Positions 35,051-44,201 of a stretch of DNA of 64,000 bases are shown in pieces. Both the position numbers and the translations under genes were made by a program. Positions within the stretch are counted from its first letter, which is position 1, and each line of letters begins with the position of its first letter. The notes under the pieces are model-generated. The model did no database searches, was not told the origin of the DNA, and worked only from the letters and a program-made list of their open reading frames with translations. The DNA comes from Dictyoglomus thermophilum H-6-12 (GTDB lineage Bacteria > Dictyoglomota > Dictyoglomia > Dictyoglomales > Dictyoglomaceae): NCBI RefSeq assembly GCF_000020965.1, contig NC_011297.1, forward strand, positions 944,387 through 1,008,386. Reading direction: 5' to 3'.

Positions 35051-36988
35051 TTATGGCGAGGTGTATGTTGGATTTTGATTCTGCTCTGTATTAGGTTGTC
35101 CTTGTGGTATTTCTGTTTTTTCTTCTATTAGAAAGTCAAATTCTCTAGGAGGTACGTCTTTAAGAGCATTTTGCATAAATTCCTTCCATGTCATTGCAGG
35201 TAGTAACCCTCCAGGAACCTTATTTGTTGGAGTATAATCATCGTTACCCATCCAGACGCCAGCACAAAGATCAGGAGTAAATCCAATAAACCAAGCATCT
35301 CTATAATCATCGGTAGTGCCTGTTTTCCCTGCTGCGGGTCTTCCAATATTTGCTCTTTTGCCGGTTCCATTGGTAATTACCCTCTTCATCATCTTAACAA
35401 GAGTCGCATCTACATCTTTTTCTATGACTGGAACAATTTCTGGAGTACTGTTGTATATAATATTACCCTTTGAATCTTCAACTCTTAAAATGGCTATGGG
35501 AGTAACTCTATTACCACCATTTGCGAAACCGCAATAAGCTCTTACAAGTTCGTAAAGGGTAACGCCAGAAGTCCCTAAGGCAAGGGCAAGACTTGGCTCA
35601 AGAGGACTTTCTATGCCTAATCTTCGTGCATTTCTTATTACATCGCCAACTCCTATCTCTTCAAGTAAGAGAATTGTAGCTATGTTATATGAATTTTCTA
35701 AAGCTTCTTGAAGTGTGACAGTTCCATGTAGCTTTCCATCATAGTTTTTGGGTTTCCATTCCTTTTTGTTAAAAGTATAGGTTACTTCCCTCTCTTCTAT
35801 AAGATCATATGGTTGAAATCCTTTTTGAAGAGCAGTTAAATAAACGAAGGGCTTAAAAGCTGATCCAGGCTGTCTTACTGCCATGGATACTCTATCAAAC
35901 TGGCTTTTTGAATAGTCTATTCCACCAACCCAGGCCTTTATATATCCGGTATTGGGATCAATGGCAAGTAAGGCTCCTTGACTTACCTTATATTTCTTTC
36001 CGTATTGACTAATAATCTTCTTTAATGAACTTTCTGCATAGCTTTGAAGGTTTGTATCTAAAGTTGTATATACTTTAAGTCCGCCACCATATACCATATC
36101 CTTTCCAAATTTATTTATAAGCTCTTTTAATACATAATTAAAGAAATATGGTGCAATATTTTGAGTAGAAGAATTATTATCTCTCTTTATTACTCCGAGG
36201 GGTGCTTTGATTGCTTTTTCATACTCACTTTGGTTTATATAGCCTTCCTGATATAGCTTTTCAATTACAATATTTCTCAAAGCTAAGGCTTTTTCAGGAT
36301 TTTTATAAGGAGAAAGATTTTCAGGAGCAGGAATTATACCCGCAAGTAATGCAGCCTCGGGTATGGTCAATTCAGAAGCACTTTTTCCAAAATAATATTG
36401 TGAAGCTGCCTCTGCCCCGTAGGTGCCATGTCCCCAATATATCAAATTTAAATACATTTCAAGAATTTGTTGCTTAGTGAAGAATTTTTCTAATTTAATA
36501 GCTATATAGATCTTCTTAATTTTCTTATTTATAGTTCTTTCTGGAGATAAGAAAAGTAATTCTGCTACTTGCTGAGTAATAGTACTTCCTCCTTGTTTCT
36601 TTTCTAAGTGGAGAAGATCCACAATAATTGCTCTTATCAGTCCTCTTATACTTACTCCCGAATGGGTATAAAACTCTTTGTCTTCTGAAACCACAACTGC
36701 TTGTTGAAGATAAGGAGATATTTTATAAAGGGGAACATAGATGCGATTCTCTTTGTATAATCTACCTAAAATCTTATTATCTATAGAATATATTATAGTA
36801 GTTTGACTAGGTTTAATCTCCATCCATTTATCTATAGGTGGAATGTCTCTAATCACCATTAACACATAAATGGATCCTCCAATTAATGAAATTAATAGAA
36901 CACTAAGAATGCCTAGTGTGACATATAAGAGGGTTTTTCTCTTTTTGTTTTTGCTTAAGGCTATCTCCTTAACATATTTATTCTTCAT
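35051..36988 (-). CDS. Class A penicillin-binding protein (PBP1A type)
   Basis: This bifunctional cell-wall synthase has a short cytoplasmic tail, one membrane helix (about 20-42), a GT51 glycosyltransferase domain (EDKEFYTHSGV, GGSTITQQVAELL) and a transpeptidase domain with SAFK (active Ser), SYN and KTGTTDDYRDAW. The length from the ATG at 36988 is 645 residues, with a disordered Gln/Asn/Pro-rich tail. I choose this ATG because the region upstream includes GAGGAGG and lies next to a -10 box; the site-to-start spacing (about 16 bases) is long, so the start is moderately sure. Confidence 0.93.
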   Translation of the reverse strand: MKNKYVKEIALSKNKKRKTLLYVTLGILSVLLISLIGGSIYVLMVIRDIPPIDKWMEIKPSQTTIIYSIDNKILGRLYKENRIYVPLYKISPYLQQAVVVSEDKEFYTHSGVSIRGLIRAIIVDLLHLEKKQGGSTITQQVAELLFLSPERTINKKIKKIYIAIKLEKFFTKQQILEMYLNLIYWGHGTYGAEAASQYYFGKSASELTIPEAALLAGIIPAPENLSPYKNPEKALALRNIVIEKLYQEGYINQSEYEKAIKAPLGVIKRDNNSSTQNIAPYFFNYVLKELINKFGKDMVYGGGLKVYTTLDTNLQSYAESSLKKIISQYGKKYKVSQGALLAIDPNTGYIKAWVGGIDYSKSQFDRVSMAVRQPGSAFKPFVYLTALQKGFQPYDLIEEREVTYTFNKKEWKPKNYDGKLHGTVTLQEALENSYNIATILLLEEIGVGDVIRNARRLGIESPLEPSLALALGTSGVTLYELVRAYCGFANGGNRVTPIAILRVEDSKGNIIYNSTPEIVPVIEKDVDATLVKMMKRVITNGTGKRANIGRPAAGKTGTTDDYRDAWFIGFTPDLCAGVWMGNDDYTPTNKVPGGLLPAMTWKEFMQNALKDVPPREFDFLIEEKTEIPQGQPNTEQNQNPTYTSP

Positions 36989-37025
36989 ATCCCTTAAAAT
37001 TGTTTCCTCCTCTGAAAAATATGAT

Positions 37026-37055
37026 ATTATAGTATTATATAAAATCAAAATTCAA
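37026..37055 (-). promoter_or_regulatory. Probable promoter of the PBP gene
   Basis: On the minus strand: TTGAAT (37050-37055), 18 bases, TATAAT (37026-37031). The start codon is about 38 bases further on, with GAGGAGG between. Confidence 0.5.
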
Positions 37056-37070
37056 TTTTACAGGTGGATT

Positions 37071-37955
37071 ATGGATTTTCAAGTATTTATAATAACAGGA
37101 TTATCAGGTGCTGGAAAGTCTCAATCATTAAGGATTTTGGAAGATCTTGGTTTTTTCTGTGTAGATAACATACCTCCTAAATTGGTGCCTACTCTTATTG
37201 ATTTATGTTTAGCTACGAATGGTAAAATTTCTGGACTTGCAGTAGTAATAGACATACGTACTGAAAACTTTTTGGAAGATTTCAAAGAAATGGTAGATAC
37301 AATCAACTCTAAAAATATTCCGTTTAAGATACTCTTTCTAGAAGCTGATGACGAAGTAATAGTTAAAAGATATAATGAGACAAGAAGAATACATCCGCTC
37401 TTAAGAGAAGGAAAAACTATTCTTGAAAGCATTAAACTTGAAAAGGAGAGACTTCAAGAAATTAAAACCTTTGCTACAGATATTATTGATACTTCACAAT
37501 TTTCATTAAAGGATCTTAAAGACAATATATTGAAAATATTGAGCTCATTTAATTCATCAGTTAAGTCTAATTTTCTGATAACTATAACATCTTTTGGTTT
37601 CAAATATGGTTTGCCTATTGATGCTCATTTGGTTTTTGATGTGAGATTTCTGCCTAATCCTTTTTATGATCCAAAACTTAGACCATTTTCAGGCCAAGCA
37701 GAAGAGGTTAAAAATTTTGTATTGAGTAAAAAGGAAGCTCGAGATTTCATCGAATATGTGAAAAATCTTCTTGACTTTTTAGTACCTTTATATCAAGAAG
37801 AGGGAAGAAATATTCTTAATATTGCTATAGGTTGTACAGGTGGAAGACATAGGGCTGTAGTAATAGCCGACGAGATTTTCTCTTACTTATCTCAAAAATA
37901 TAATACCCATCTTTTTCATAGAGATGTAGATAAAGACAGGAATATTGCAAAGTAA
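37071..37955 (+). CDS. rapZ: RapZ/YvcJ-type nucleotide-binding protein
   Basis: The 294-residue protein has an N-terminal P-loop (GLSGAGKSQ, about residues 8-16) and the C-terminal RapZ domain (RFLPNPFYDPKLRPFSG and IGCTGGRHRAVV). In E. coli RapZ steers small-RNA decay for amino-sugar synthesis; in Firmicutes YvcJ has GTPase activity. The true start is the ATG at 37071 (CAGGTGG upstream, family N terminus MDFQVFIITG); the open frame before it runs into the divergent PBP promoter. yvcK follows with an overlap. Confidence 0.93.
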   Translation: MDFQVFIITGLSGAGKSQSLRILEDLGFFCVDNIPPKLVPTLIDLCLATNGKISGLAVVIDIRTENFLEDFKEMVDTINSKNIPFKILFLEADDEVIVKRYNETRRIHPLLREGKTILESIKLEKERLQEIKTFATDIIDTSQFSLKDLKDNILKILSSFNSSVKSNFLITITSFGFKYGLPIDAHLVFDVRFLPNPFYDPKLRPFSGQAEEVKNFVLSKKEARDFIEYVKNLLDFLVPLYQEEGRNILNIAIGCTGGRHRAVVIADEIFSYLSQKYNTHLFHRDVDKDRNIAK

Positions 37956-38925
37956 TATGGAAGAGCAAAAAACCTTGACAGTTATAGGTGGTGGAACCGG
38001 CCTCTCTACTATATTGAGAGGTCTAAAGAGATATAAATTAAATTTAAATGCCATTGTAACTGTAAGTGATGATGGGGGAAGTTCTGGTAAACTAAGTGAG
38101 GATTTAGGAGTGCTTCCTCCCGGAGATATAAGAAACTGTCTTGTGGCTTTAGCTGATGAGGAGTCTTTAATGGCAAAGTTATTTCAATATAGGTTTACTA
38201 ATGGCGATTTAAAAGGACACTCTTTTGGGAATCTCTTTCTAGTGGCAATGGCAGCAATTCTTGGTGATTTTCTTTTAGGTATTAAAGAGACCAGTAAGGT
38301 GCTTGCTATAAGGGGAAGGGTATTGCCATCAACTCTAAATAGGGTAAAGCTTAAGGCTTATTTTGAGGATGGAACTGTGATTTTGGGAGAAACTTCTATT
38401 TCTTCTTATGGGAGAAGCAGGATTAAAAGAATAGAATTGTTGCCTGTAGATCCAGACGTAAAAATATCAGCAACACTTGAAGCTATAAATGCTATAGAAA
38501 AATCAGATCTGATTATAATAGGGCCAGGGAGCCTTTATACTAGTATAATTCCCAATCTATTGCTAAAGGAAATTCAGGAAGTTTTGAAAGAAGTTAGTGA
38601 TAAAAAGAATATTCTGTATATATGTAACGTCATGACTCAACCTGGAGAAACTTTAGGTTATAAAGCATCAGACCACTTAAGAGCAATTATTGAACATTTA
38701 GGATTTAATCCTATCAATTATATTTTAGTGAACACAAAAAAGCCTTCTGAAGAGGTCCTGAGAAAATATAGGGAGAGGGGTGCAGACTTTGTAGAACCGG
38801 ATTTTGAAAATCTTGAAAATTTTAATATTAATATTTTGTCTGGGGATTTTATAAATGATAGTGATCTGATAAGGCATGATTCCTTTAAAGTAGCAGATTT
38901 TGTAGTTAAAAAATTTATAAAATAG
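37945..38925 (+). CDS. yvcK: YvcK/CofD-like gluconeogenesis factor
   Basis: YvcK proteins bind UDP-sugars and influence cell shape and carbon metabolism. The protein has TVIGGGTGLSTILRGLKRY, TVSDDGGSSGKLSEDLGVLPPGDIRNCL and IIGPGSLYTSIIPNLL, all hallmarks. Start: TTG at 37945 with AGGA just upstream (326 residues), or ATG at 37957 (322 residues). The rapZ-yvcK pairing is the Firmicutes order; the usual third gene whiA is missing. Confidence 0.92.
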   Translation: MQSNMEEQKTLTVIGGGTGLSTILRGLKRYKLNLNAIVTVSDDGGSSGKLSEDLGVLPPGDIRNCLVALADEESLMAKLFQYRFTNGDLKGHSFGNLFLVAMAAILGDFLLGIKETSKVLAIRGRVLPSTLNRVKLKAYFEDGTVILGETSISSYGRSRIKRIELLPVDPDVKISATLEAINAIEKSDLIIIGPGSLYTSIIPNLLLKEIQEVLKEVSDKKNILYICNVMTQPGETLGYKASDHLRAIIEHLGFNPINYILVNTKKPSEEVLRKYRERGADFVEPDFENLENFNINILSGDFINDSDLIRHDSFKVADFVVKKFIK

Positions 38926-38940
38926 AAGGAGTTTTAAAAA

Positions 38941-38968
38941 TTGACAAAAGATTGTATACTTCTATAAT
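38941..38968 (+). promoter_or_regulatory. Consensus promoter of the pgk operon
   Basis: TTGACA (38941-38946), 16 bases, TATAAT (38963-38968). Transcription should begin near 38975, some 25 bases before the pgk ATG at 39000, with GGAAGGGAGG between. Confidence 0.85.
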
Positions 38969-38999
38969 ATAAATCTATAAAGGAAGGGAGGCTTTATTA

Positions 39000-40190
39000 A
39001 TGGCTAAAAAGACAATTTTGGATTTACAAGATGAGGAGTTAAAGGGTAAAAGGGTCCTTGTTAGAGTTGATTTTAATGTACCTATAAAAAATGGAGTCAT
39101 TACTGATGATAGGAGAATAAGAGAAGCTTTACCAACAATAAAGTACCTAATAGATAGAGGTGCAAAAGTAATTTTGGTTTCTCATCTTGGAAGACCTAAG
39201 GGATTTCAGGACGATTTAAGATTAGACCCTGTAGCTAAAAGGTTAAGTGAGCTTCTTGGTAAACCCGTTAAGAAACTTAATGACTGTATTGGAGAAGAGG
39301 TCGAAAAAGAAATTTCAAATATGAAAGAGGGAGATGTGGTATTATTAGAAAACATAAGATTCTACAAAGAGGAAGAAGCAAATGATCCAGAATTTGCCAA
39401 AAAACTCGCAAAACTTGCTGATTTATATGTAAATGATGCCTTTGGAACTGCTCATAGAGCTCATGCTTCTACCGCGGGAGTTGCTCAATATATTCCTGGT
39501 GTTGCAGGACTTTTAATGAAGAAAGAAATTGAGATTATGGGGAAAGCATTGGAATCTCCAGAAAGACCCTTTATATGCATTCTTGGAGGAGCGAAGGTAT
39601 CAGATAAAATAGGAGTAATAAAGAATCTAATGACTAAAGTAGATGGTTTTCTCATTGGTGGGGGAATGATGTTCACTTTCTTAAAAGCTCTTGGATATGA
39701 AACAGGTAAATCTATTGTGGAGGATGATAAGCTTGAACTTGCAAAAGAAATTATGAATATGGCAAAGGAGAGGGGAGTTGAGTTTTTACTTCCTAAAGAT
39801 GCTGTGGTAGTAAAAGAAATTAAAGAGGATGCTCCTACTTCTATAAAGGACGTGGATAAATTTGAAAAGGACGATATTGGAGTTGATATTGGACCAAAGA
39901 CTATTGAACTTTTTAGAGAAGAAATCTTAAAAGCAAGAACAATAATTTGGAATGGGCCTATGGGGATATTTGAAATTCCAGCTTTTGCAAATGGTACCCG
40001 TAGGATAGCAGAGGCTATAGCTGAAAACAAAAATTGTATAAGCATTGTAGGGGGAGGAGACAGCGCCGCAGCCATACAAATGTTAGGTTTAGAAGATAAA
40101 TTCACTCATATTTCTACAGGTGGTGGAGCATCTCTTGAATTCTTAGAAGGAAAAGAACTGCCAGGGGTGGCGGTTTTACAAGATAAATAG
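39000..40190 (+). CDS. pgk: Phosphoglycerate kinase
   Basis: Pgk is the ATP-making glycolytic step from 1,3-bisphosphoglycerate. The 396-residue monomeric form shows [41 protein letters not shown] and [11 protein letters not shown]. Unlike the Thermotoga version it is not fused to tpiA. A consensus promoter lies 32-59 bases upstream and the LC7 gene follows 25 bases after the stop. Confidence 0.97.
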
Positions 40191-40215
40191 TTAATAAATA
40201 AAAGAGGGGGATAAG

Positions 40216-40572
40216 TTGGCTAGTATAAGAGAAACATTAGAAGAAATTTCAAGATTAGATGGAGTACAAGTTTCTGTTCTTGTAAGTGATGATGGTCTTC
40301 TTATCGAAAGTGTAGCGAAAGATGGATCAAATACTGAATCATTAGCAGCAGTAGCTTCTGGAAGCTTGAGAGCATCAGAAATGATAGGAATGGAGCTTGC
40401 TAAGGGGTCTACCCGAGAAATGGTTATAATATTTGAGGATGGAGCTGTATTTATAGTACCATTAGAAGGAAAACCTGCTATATTGGTGGTAGTTTCCAGT
40501 AAGGGGGCGAATTTAGGAAAGATTAGGATAGGAATTAAGAAGTGTGCTTTTCAGCTGGCTAGGTTAATATAA
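40216..40572 (+). CDS. Roadblock/LC7-domain protein
   Basis: The 118-residue protein is a single roadblock/LC7 (MglB-like) domain: LEEISRLDGVQVSVLVSDDGLLIES, LAAVASGSLRASEMIGMEL, then GAVFIVPLEGKPAILVVV. Bacterial members often regulate small Ras-like GTPases such as MglA, but no GTPase of that kind is nearby. The start is a TTG with GAGGGGG five bases upstream. It sits between pgk and tpiA in what looks like one operon. Confidence 0.85.
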   Translation: MASIRETLEEISRLDGVQVSVLVSDDGLLIESVAKDGSNTESLAAVASGSLRASEMIGMELAKGSTREMVIIFEDGAVFIVPLEGKPAILVVVSSKGANLGKIRIGIKKCAFQLARLI

Positions 40573-40595
40573 ATATCTTGTTAGGAGGGAAGAAA

Positions 40596-41345
40596 TTGAG
40601 GAGGAAAATTATTGCTGCAAATTGGAAAATGTACAAAACTTGTGCAGAGACTGAGAGTTTTATAAAAGAATTTATAGAACTTTCAAAAGGATATGAGGAA
40701 AAGGAAATTGTAATATGCCCACCATTTACCTCTCTATATGTAGCTAGTAAACTTCTTAAAGATACAGCTATTAAATTAGGGGCTCAAAATATGTTTTGGG
40801 AAAAAGAAGGAGCATATACTGGAGAAATCTCTCCCATAATGCTTAAAGATTTGAACTGTACCTATGTTATAATAGGACATTCTGAAAGGAGAAATTATTT
40901 TTCTGAGACTAATGAGATGATAAATAAGAAAATAAAATCTGCTTTTAATTATGGTTTGATACCTATTTTCTGTGTGGGAGAGAAATGGGAAGAAAGAGAG
41001 AGAGGGAAAACAGAAGAAGTTATTACTAAACAAGTAAGGGAAGGTTTGGAAGGTTTAGAAAAAGAAAACGTGGAAAAAATTGTTATAGCTTATGAGCCAG
41101 TATGGGCTATAGGAACAGGCCATTCTGCAAAGGGCGAAGACGCTAATGAGGTTGCAGGTTTAATAAGAAAGATAATATCTGAAATGTATGATACAGAAGT
41201 TTCTCAAAAAATTAGAATTCAGTACGGTGGTAGTGTTAATCCCCAAAATATTACCGAATTCCTATCTCAAAATGAGATTGATGGTGCTTTGGTGGGTGGA
41301 GCAAGCTTAAAGCCACAGTCTTTTTGGAACATAGTAAAAAGTTAG
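40596..41345 (+). CDS. tpiA: Triosephosphate isomerase
   Basis: TpiA interconverts dihydroxyacetone phosphate and glyceraldehyde-3-phosphate. The 249-residue barrel shows AANWKMYKT (Asn and Lys of the active site), the IGHSERR catalytic His and the YEPVWAIGTG loop with its Glu. I choose the TTG at 40596 because AGGAGGGA stands five bases before it; a TTG 18 bases upstream is also open. secG follows after 21 bases. Confidence 0.96.
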   Translation: MRRKIIAANWKMYKTCAETESFIKEFIELSKGYEEKEIVICPPFTSLYVASKLLKDTAIKLGAQNMFWEKEGAYTGEISPIMLKDLNCTYVIIGHSERRNYFSETNEMINKKIKSAFNYGLIPIFCVGEKWEERERGKTEEVITKQVREGLEGLEKENVEKIVIAYEPVWAIGTGHSAKGEDANEVAGLIRKIISEMYDTEVSQKIRIQYGGSVNPQNITEFLSQNEIDGALVGGASLKPQSFWNIVKS

Positions 41346-41366
41346 AAAAGAGGTGAAGAAGATAAT

Positions 41367-41588
41367 ATGACTATTGTTCTTTATATCTTGCACTTTTTAG
41401 TCTCCATAGGTATGATAGCAGTAATTTTGTTTCAGTCAGAGGTGGGGGAAGGTTTAGGTTTTATTGGGGGTGGAGAGACTACCTTTTATAAGGCAAAGAG
41501 GCAGATGGAAAAAGGGTTAAAACAAGCTACCGTTGTTCTTGCTGTGCTATTTATGATTACATCTGTGCTTATCTTTGTTATTCATTAA
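41367..41588 (+). CDS. secG: Preprotein translocase subunit SecG
   Basis: SecG is the small accessory subunit of the SecYEG channel. The 73-residue protein has two membrane helices (about 3-22 and 53-72) joined by a Gly-rich, positively charged loop (GEGLGFIGGGET followed by FYKAKRQ), the normal layout. A location after tpiA is common in bacteria. Confidence 0.92.
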   Translation: MTIVLYILHFLVSIGMIAVILFQSEVGEGLGFIGGGETTFYKAKRQMEKGLKQATVVLAVLFMITSVLIFVIH

Positions 41589-41618
41589 TAAAAAATTAGA
41601 AAGGGGAGGTTTGCGAGG

Positions 41619-43184
41619 ATGCGTAAAGTCTATTTAATGTTTTTGTTAGTTTTTTTAATTTTCTTATTTGCAGGAGTTTCTTCTGCTGATACCCCTCAAT
41701 ATGGTGGCGTGCTAAGAAGAAGTCTTGTTAATGATCCACCCACTCTTGATCCTGCAATGATAACTGATACTGCCTCTGATGAGGTAGCAAGACAAATTTT
41801 TGATGGTTTGGTAGAATACGATCCCAACGGTAAAGTTGTAGGTTCAATTGCTAAAAAATGGAGTATTTCTAAAGACGGTACTGTTTATACTTTCTATTTA
41901 AATAATAACGTATATTTCCATAATGGTAGGAACGTTACAGCAGAAGATTTTGTTTATTCTATTAAGAGAGTTATGGATCCAAAAACCGCTTCTCCAAGAG
42001 CAAGCTTTGCAGAACCAATAAAAGATGTGGTAGCTAAAGATAAATATACTTTAGTAATTACTTTAAAGAGACCTTTTGCGCCGTTCCTTTCTACTTTGAC
42101 ATACTCTTGCTTCTGGGTAGTGCCTAAGGAAGAAGTAGAGAAGCTTGGAAAAGACTTTGCAACCAGGCCTGTAGGAACTGGAGCTTTCATGTTCAATGAA
42201 TGGAAACATGATGTAAAAATAAGTTTAAAGGCAAATCCAAAATATTTCCGTGGGCGTCCATATTTAGATGGTATTGAATGGATGATAATTCCAGATGAGA
42301 ACGTTGATTTTATGAATTTTGAAAAGGGTCAACTTGATGTAACTACTATTCCAGATCCCGAATGGGATAGAGTAAGTAATGATCCTAAATATAAGCCATA
42401 CATCTTAGAAAAACCTATTATTGGTATATACTACTTAGGGTTTAATGTCCAGAAAAAACCTCTTGATAACAAATATTTGAGACAAGCCATAGCTCGTGCT
42501 ATAAACAAGGAGGCTATAGTAAAGGTTATTAGAAGAAACAGGGCTCAAGTAGCTTATACTATATTACCACCATCTATGCCTGGCTTTAGTAAAGCTAACT
42601 ATGATTGGGCAAAAGAAAAGTTTAGCTACAATGTAGCAGAAGCCAAAAAACTCCTTGCAAAGGCTGGATATCCAGATGGAAAAGGACTTCCTGAAATAAC
42701 GCTATATTACAATAGCAGTGTAGCACACAAGAGAATCATGGAGGCAATTCAAGCAGATTTAGAGAAGATTGGAATAAAAGCTAAATTACAAAATTATGAT
42801 TGGGCAGTTTATCTTGATTTGCTTGACAAAGGAGAACTCCCTGTTTATAGACTTGGATGGGTGGCTGATTATATTGATCCTGATAACTTCTTATGGGTTC
42901 TTTTCAACTCTGCCAACTTTGGCCCTGAAGGGAACCATAGCTTCTACAAGAATGATAAAGTAGATGAGTATACAAACAAAGCAAGAATTGAGACTCTTTG
43001 GTCTGTAAGAGCTAAATACTATGAAATGGCTGAGAGGATAATTCTTGAGGATTGTCCAATAGTTCCTATCTATTACTACATATCTCAAATTATTTATCAA
43101 CCTTGGGTAAATGGTCTCTATTTAGATCCTCTAACGGGAATTTCTGGAGTAAGATATAGAGTAGTTTGGCTTTCTAAAAAGTAG
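41619..43184 (+). CDS. Peptide ABC transporter substrate-binding protein
   Basis: This is an extracytoplasmic SBP_bac_5 protein of 521 residues. A signal peptide (about 1-24) ends in GVSSADTP, with no lipobox Cys, so it is likely a free periplasmic protein. LDPAMITDTASDEVARQIFD and GGVLRRSLVNDPPTLDPA begin the binding domain. The ligand (oligopeptide, or a sugar as in some thermophiles) cannot be told. AAGGGGAGG precedes the ATG. A strong hairpin follows, before the permease genes. Confidence 0.92.
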   Translation: MRKVYLMFLLVFLIFLFAGVSSADTPQYGGVLRRSLVNDPPTLDPAMITDTASDEVARQIFDGLVEYDPNGKVVGSIAKKWSISKDGTVYTFYLNNNVYFHNGRNVTAEDFVYSIKRVMDPKTASPRASFAEPIKDVVAKDKYTLVITLKRPFAPFLSTLTYSCFWVVPKEEVEKLGKDFATRPVGTGAFMFNEWKHDVKISLKANPKYFRGRPYLDGIEWMIIPDENVDFMNFEKGQLDVTTIPDPEWDRVSNDPKYKPYILEKPIIGIYYLGFNVQKKPLDNKYLRQAIARAINKEAIVKVIRRNRAQVAYTILPPSMPGFSKANYDWAKEKFSYNVAEAKKLLAKAGYPDGKGLPEITLYYNSSVAHKRIMEAIQADLEKIGIKAKLQNYDWAVYLDLLDKGELPVYRLGWVADYIDPDNFLWVLFNSANFGPEGNHSFYKNDKVDEYTNKARIETLWSVRAKYYEMAERIILEDCPIVPIYYYISQIIYQPWVNGLYLDPLTGISGVRYRVVWLSKK

Positions 43185-43200
43185 TTTGAAATAAAAACTT

Positions 43201-43229
43201 GAGGGAGGAGAAAGATCTCCTCCCTCTTT
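43201..43229 (+). terminator. Intercistronic hairpin after the binding-protein gene
   Basis: GAGGGAGGAGA (43201-43211) and TCTCCTCCCTC (43216-43226) form a perfect 11-bp stem with a four-base loop, followed by TTTATATT. It lies between the binding protein and permease. It probably ends most transcripts or protects the 3' end of the upstream message. Confidence 0.75.
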
Positions 43230-43255
43230 ATATTGTATGAGAAAGGAGGACTAAG

Positions 43256-44185
43256 TTGTTAAGATATATAGTAAGAAGATTACTACAAGCCATACCAGTA
43301 TTTATAGGTGTAACTTTGATAACTTTTATTCTGTTTTTTATTGCACCTGGAGATCCAGCAAGGCTTATTGCTGGACAAAGAGCGGATGCAGAAACTATAG
43401 CGAGAATTAGATCAATTTGGGGATTAGATAAGCCTTTAGCTGTTCAATATCTCCTCTTTTTAGGGAGAATAATCAGGTTGGATTTTGGTAGATCTTTTAA
43501 GACCAATATTCCAGTTATTGAATCCATTGGAGAGAGATTACAAGCAACAGCAGTTCTTGCCTTTTTTGCCTTCATAATAGCTATTTTGTTAGGAGTCACA
43601 GCGGGTATTATTTCAGCGGTAAAGCAGTACTCTTTTTTTGACTATACTGCTATGGTTATTGCTCTTTTAGGAGTATCTGCTCCTGTATATTGGGTTGGAA
43701 TAATATTGCTACTTATTTTTGGCTTTAAATTAGGATGGCTACCCTTGGGCGGATATATCTCTGAATATGGTATAAAAGCAGTAATACTACCTGCTATAAC
43801 TCTTGGTACAAGGCCTGCAGCCTATTTTGCTAGGTTAGCAAGGTCATCAATGTTAGAAGTGATAAGACAGGAATATATTACAACTGCTAGAGCTAAGGGA
43901 TTACCTGAGTCTAAAGTTATATTTAAACATGCTTTACGTAATGCTCTAATTCCTGTAGTAACATATGCAGGTATGGTAGTAGGAGATTTGTTGACTGGAG
44001 CAGTTTTAACTGAAACTATATTTGCATGGCCAGGCATAGGAAGATTAGTTGTCCAAGCTATTCTTGATAGAGATCTTCCTGTACTTCAGGGTGGGGTCAT
44101 TGTGATAGCTCTTATTTATATTTTAGCAAATTTGATTGTGGACTTATCTTATGCTCTAATAGATCCAAGGATAAGGTACGAGTAG
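43256..44185 (+). CDS. Peptide ABC transporter permease, DppB/OppB type
   Basis: This inner-membrane permease has 309 residues and about six helices. MLRYIVRRLLQAIPVFIGVT and FIAPGDPARLIAG are typical DppB beginnings; the EAA loop region ITTARAKGLPESKVIFKHAL contacts the ATPase. The TTG start follows AAAGGAGGACTAAG. dppC follows after 16 bases. Confidence 0.94.
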   Translation: MLRYIVRRLLQAIPVFIGVTLITFILFFIAPGDPARLIAGQRADAETIARIRSIWGLDKPLAVQYLLFLGRIIRLDFGRSFKTNIPVIESIGERLQATAVLAFFAFIIAILLGVTAGIISAVKQYSFFDYTAMVIALLGVSAPVYWVGIILLLIFGFKLGWLPLGGYISEYGIKAVILPAITLGTRPAAYFARLARSSMLEVIRQEYITTARAKGLPESKVIFKHALRNALIPVVTYAGMVVGDLLTGAVLTETIFAWPGIGRLVVQAILDRDLPVLQGGVIVIALIYILANLIVDLSYALIDPRIRYE

Positions 44186-44201
44186 TTGGAGGTTTTAAGT
44201 T

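Noticed and set aside
36999-37043. Plus-strand promoter for rapZ
   Set aside because: Several -10-like AT stretches (TATTAT, TATAAA) but no -35 at proper spacing; cannot be chosen with confidence.
36870-37070. N-terminal extension of rapZ through the divergent PBP start
   Set aside because: The extension would cover the divergent promoter and PBP coding start; the family N terminus and a ribosome site are at 37071.
39485-40105. 206-codon open frame antisense to pgk
   Set aside because: It is Ser/Ile/Phe-rich with no recognisable domain and lies wholly opposite a highly conserved gene. Similar antisense frames exist opposite hisF, rnj and ftsK; they are shadows of codon use.
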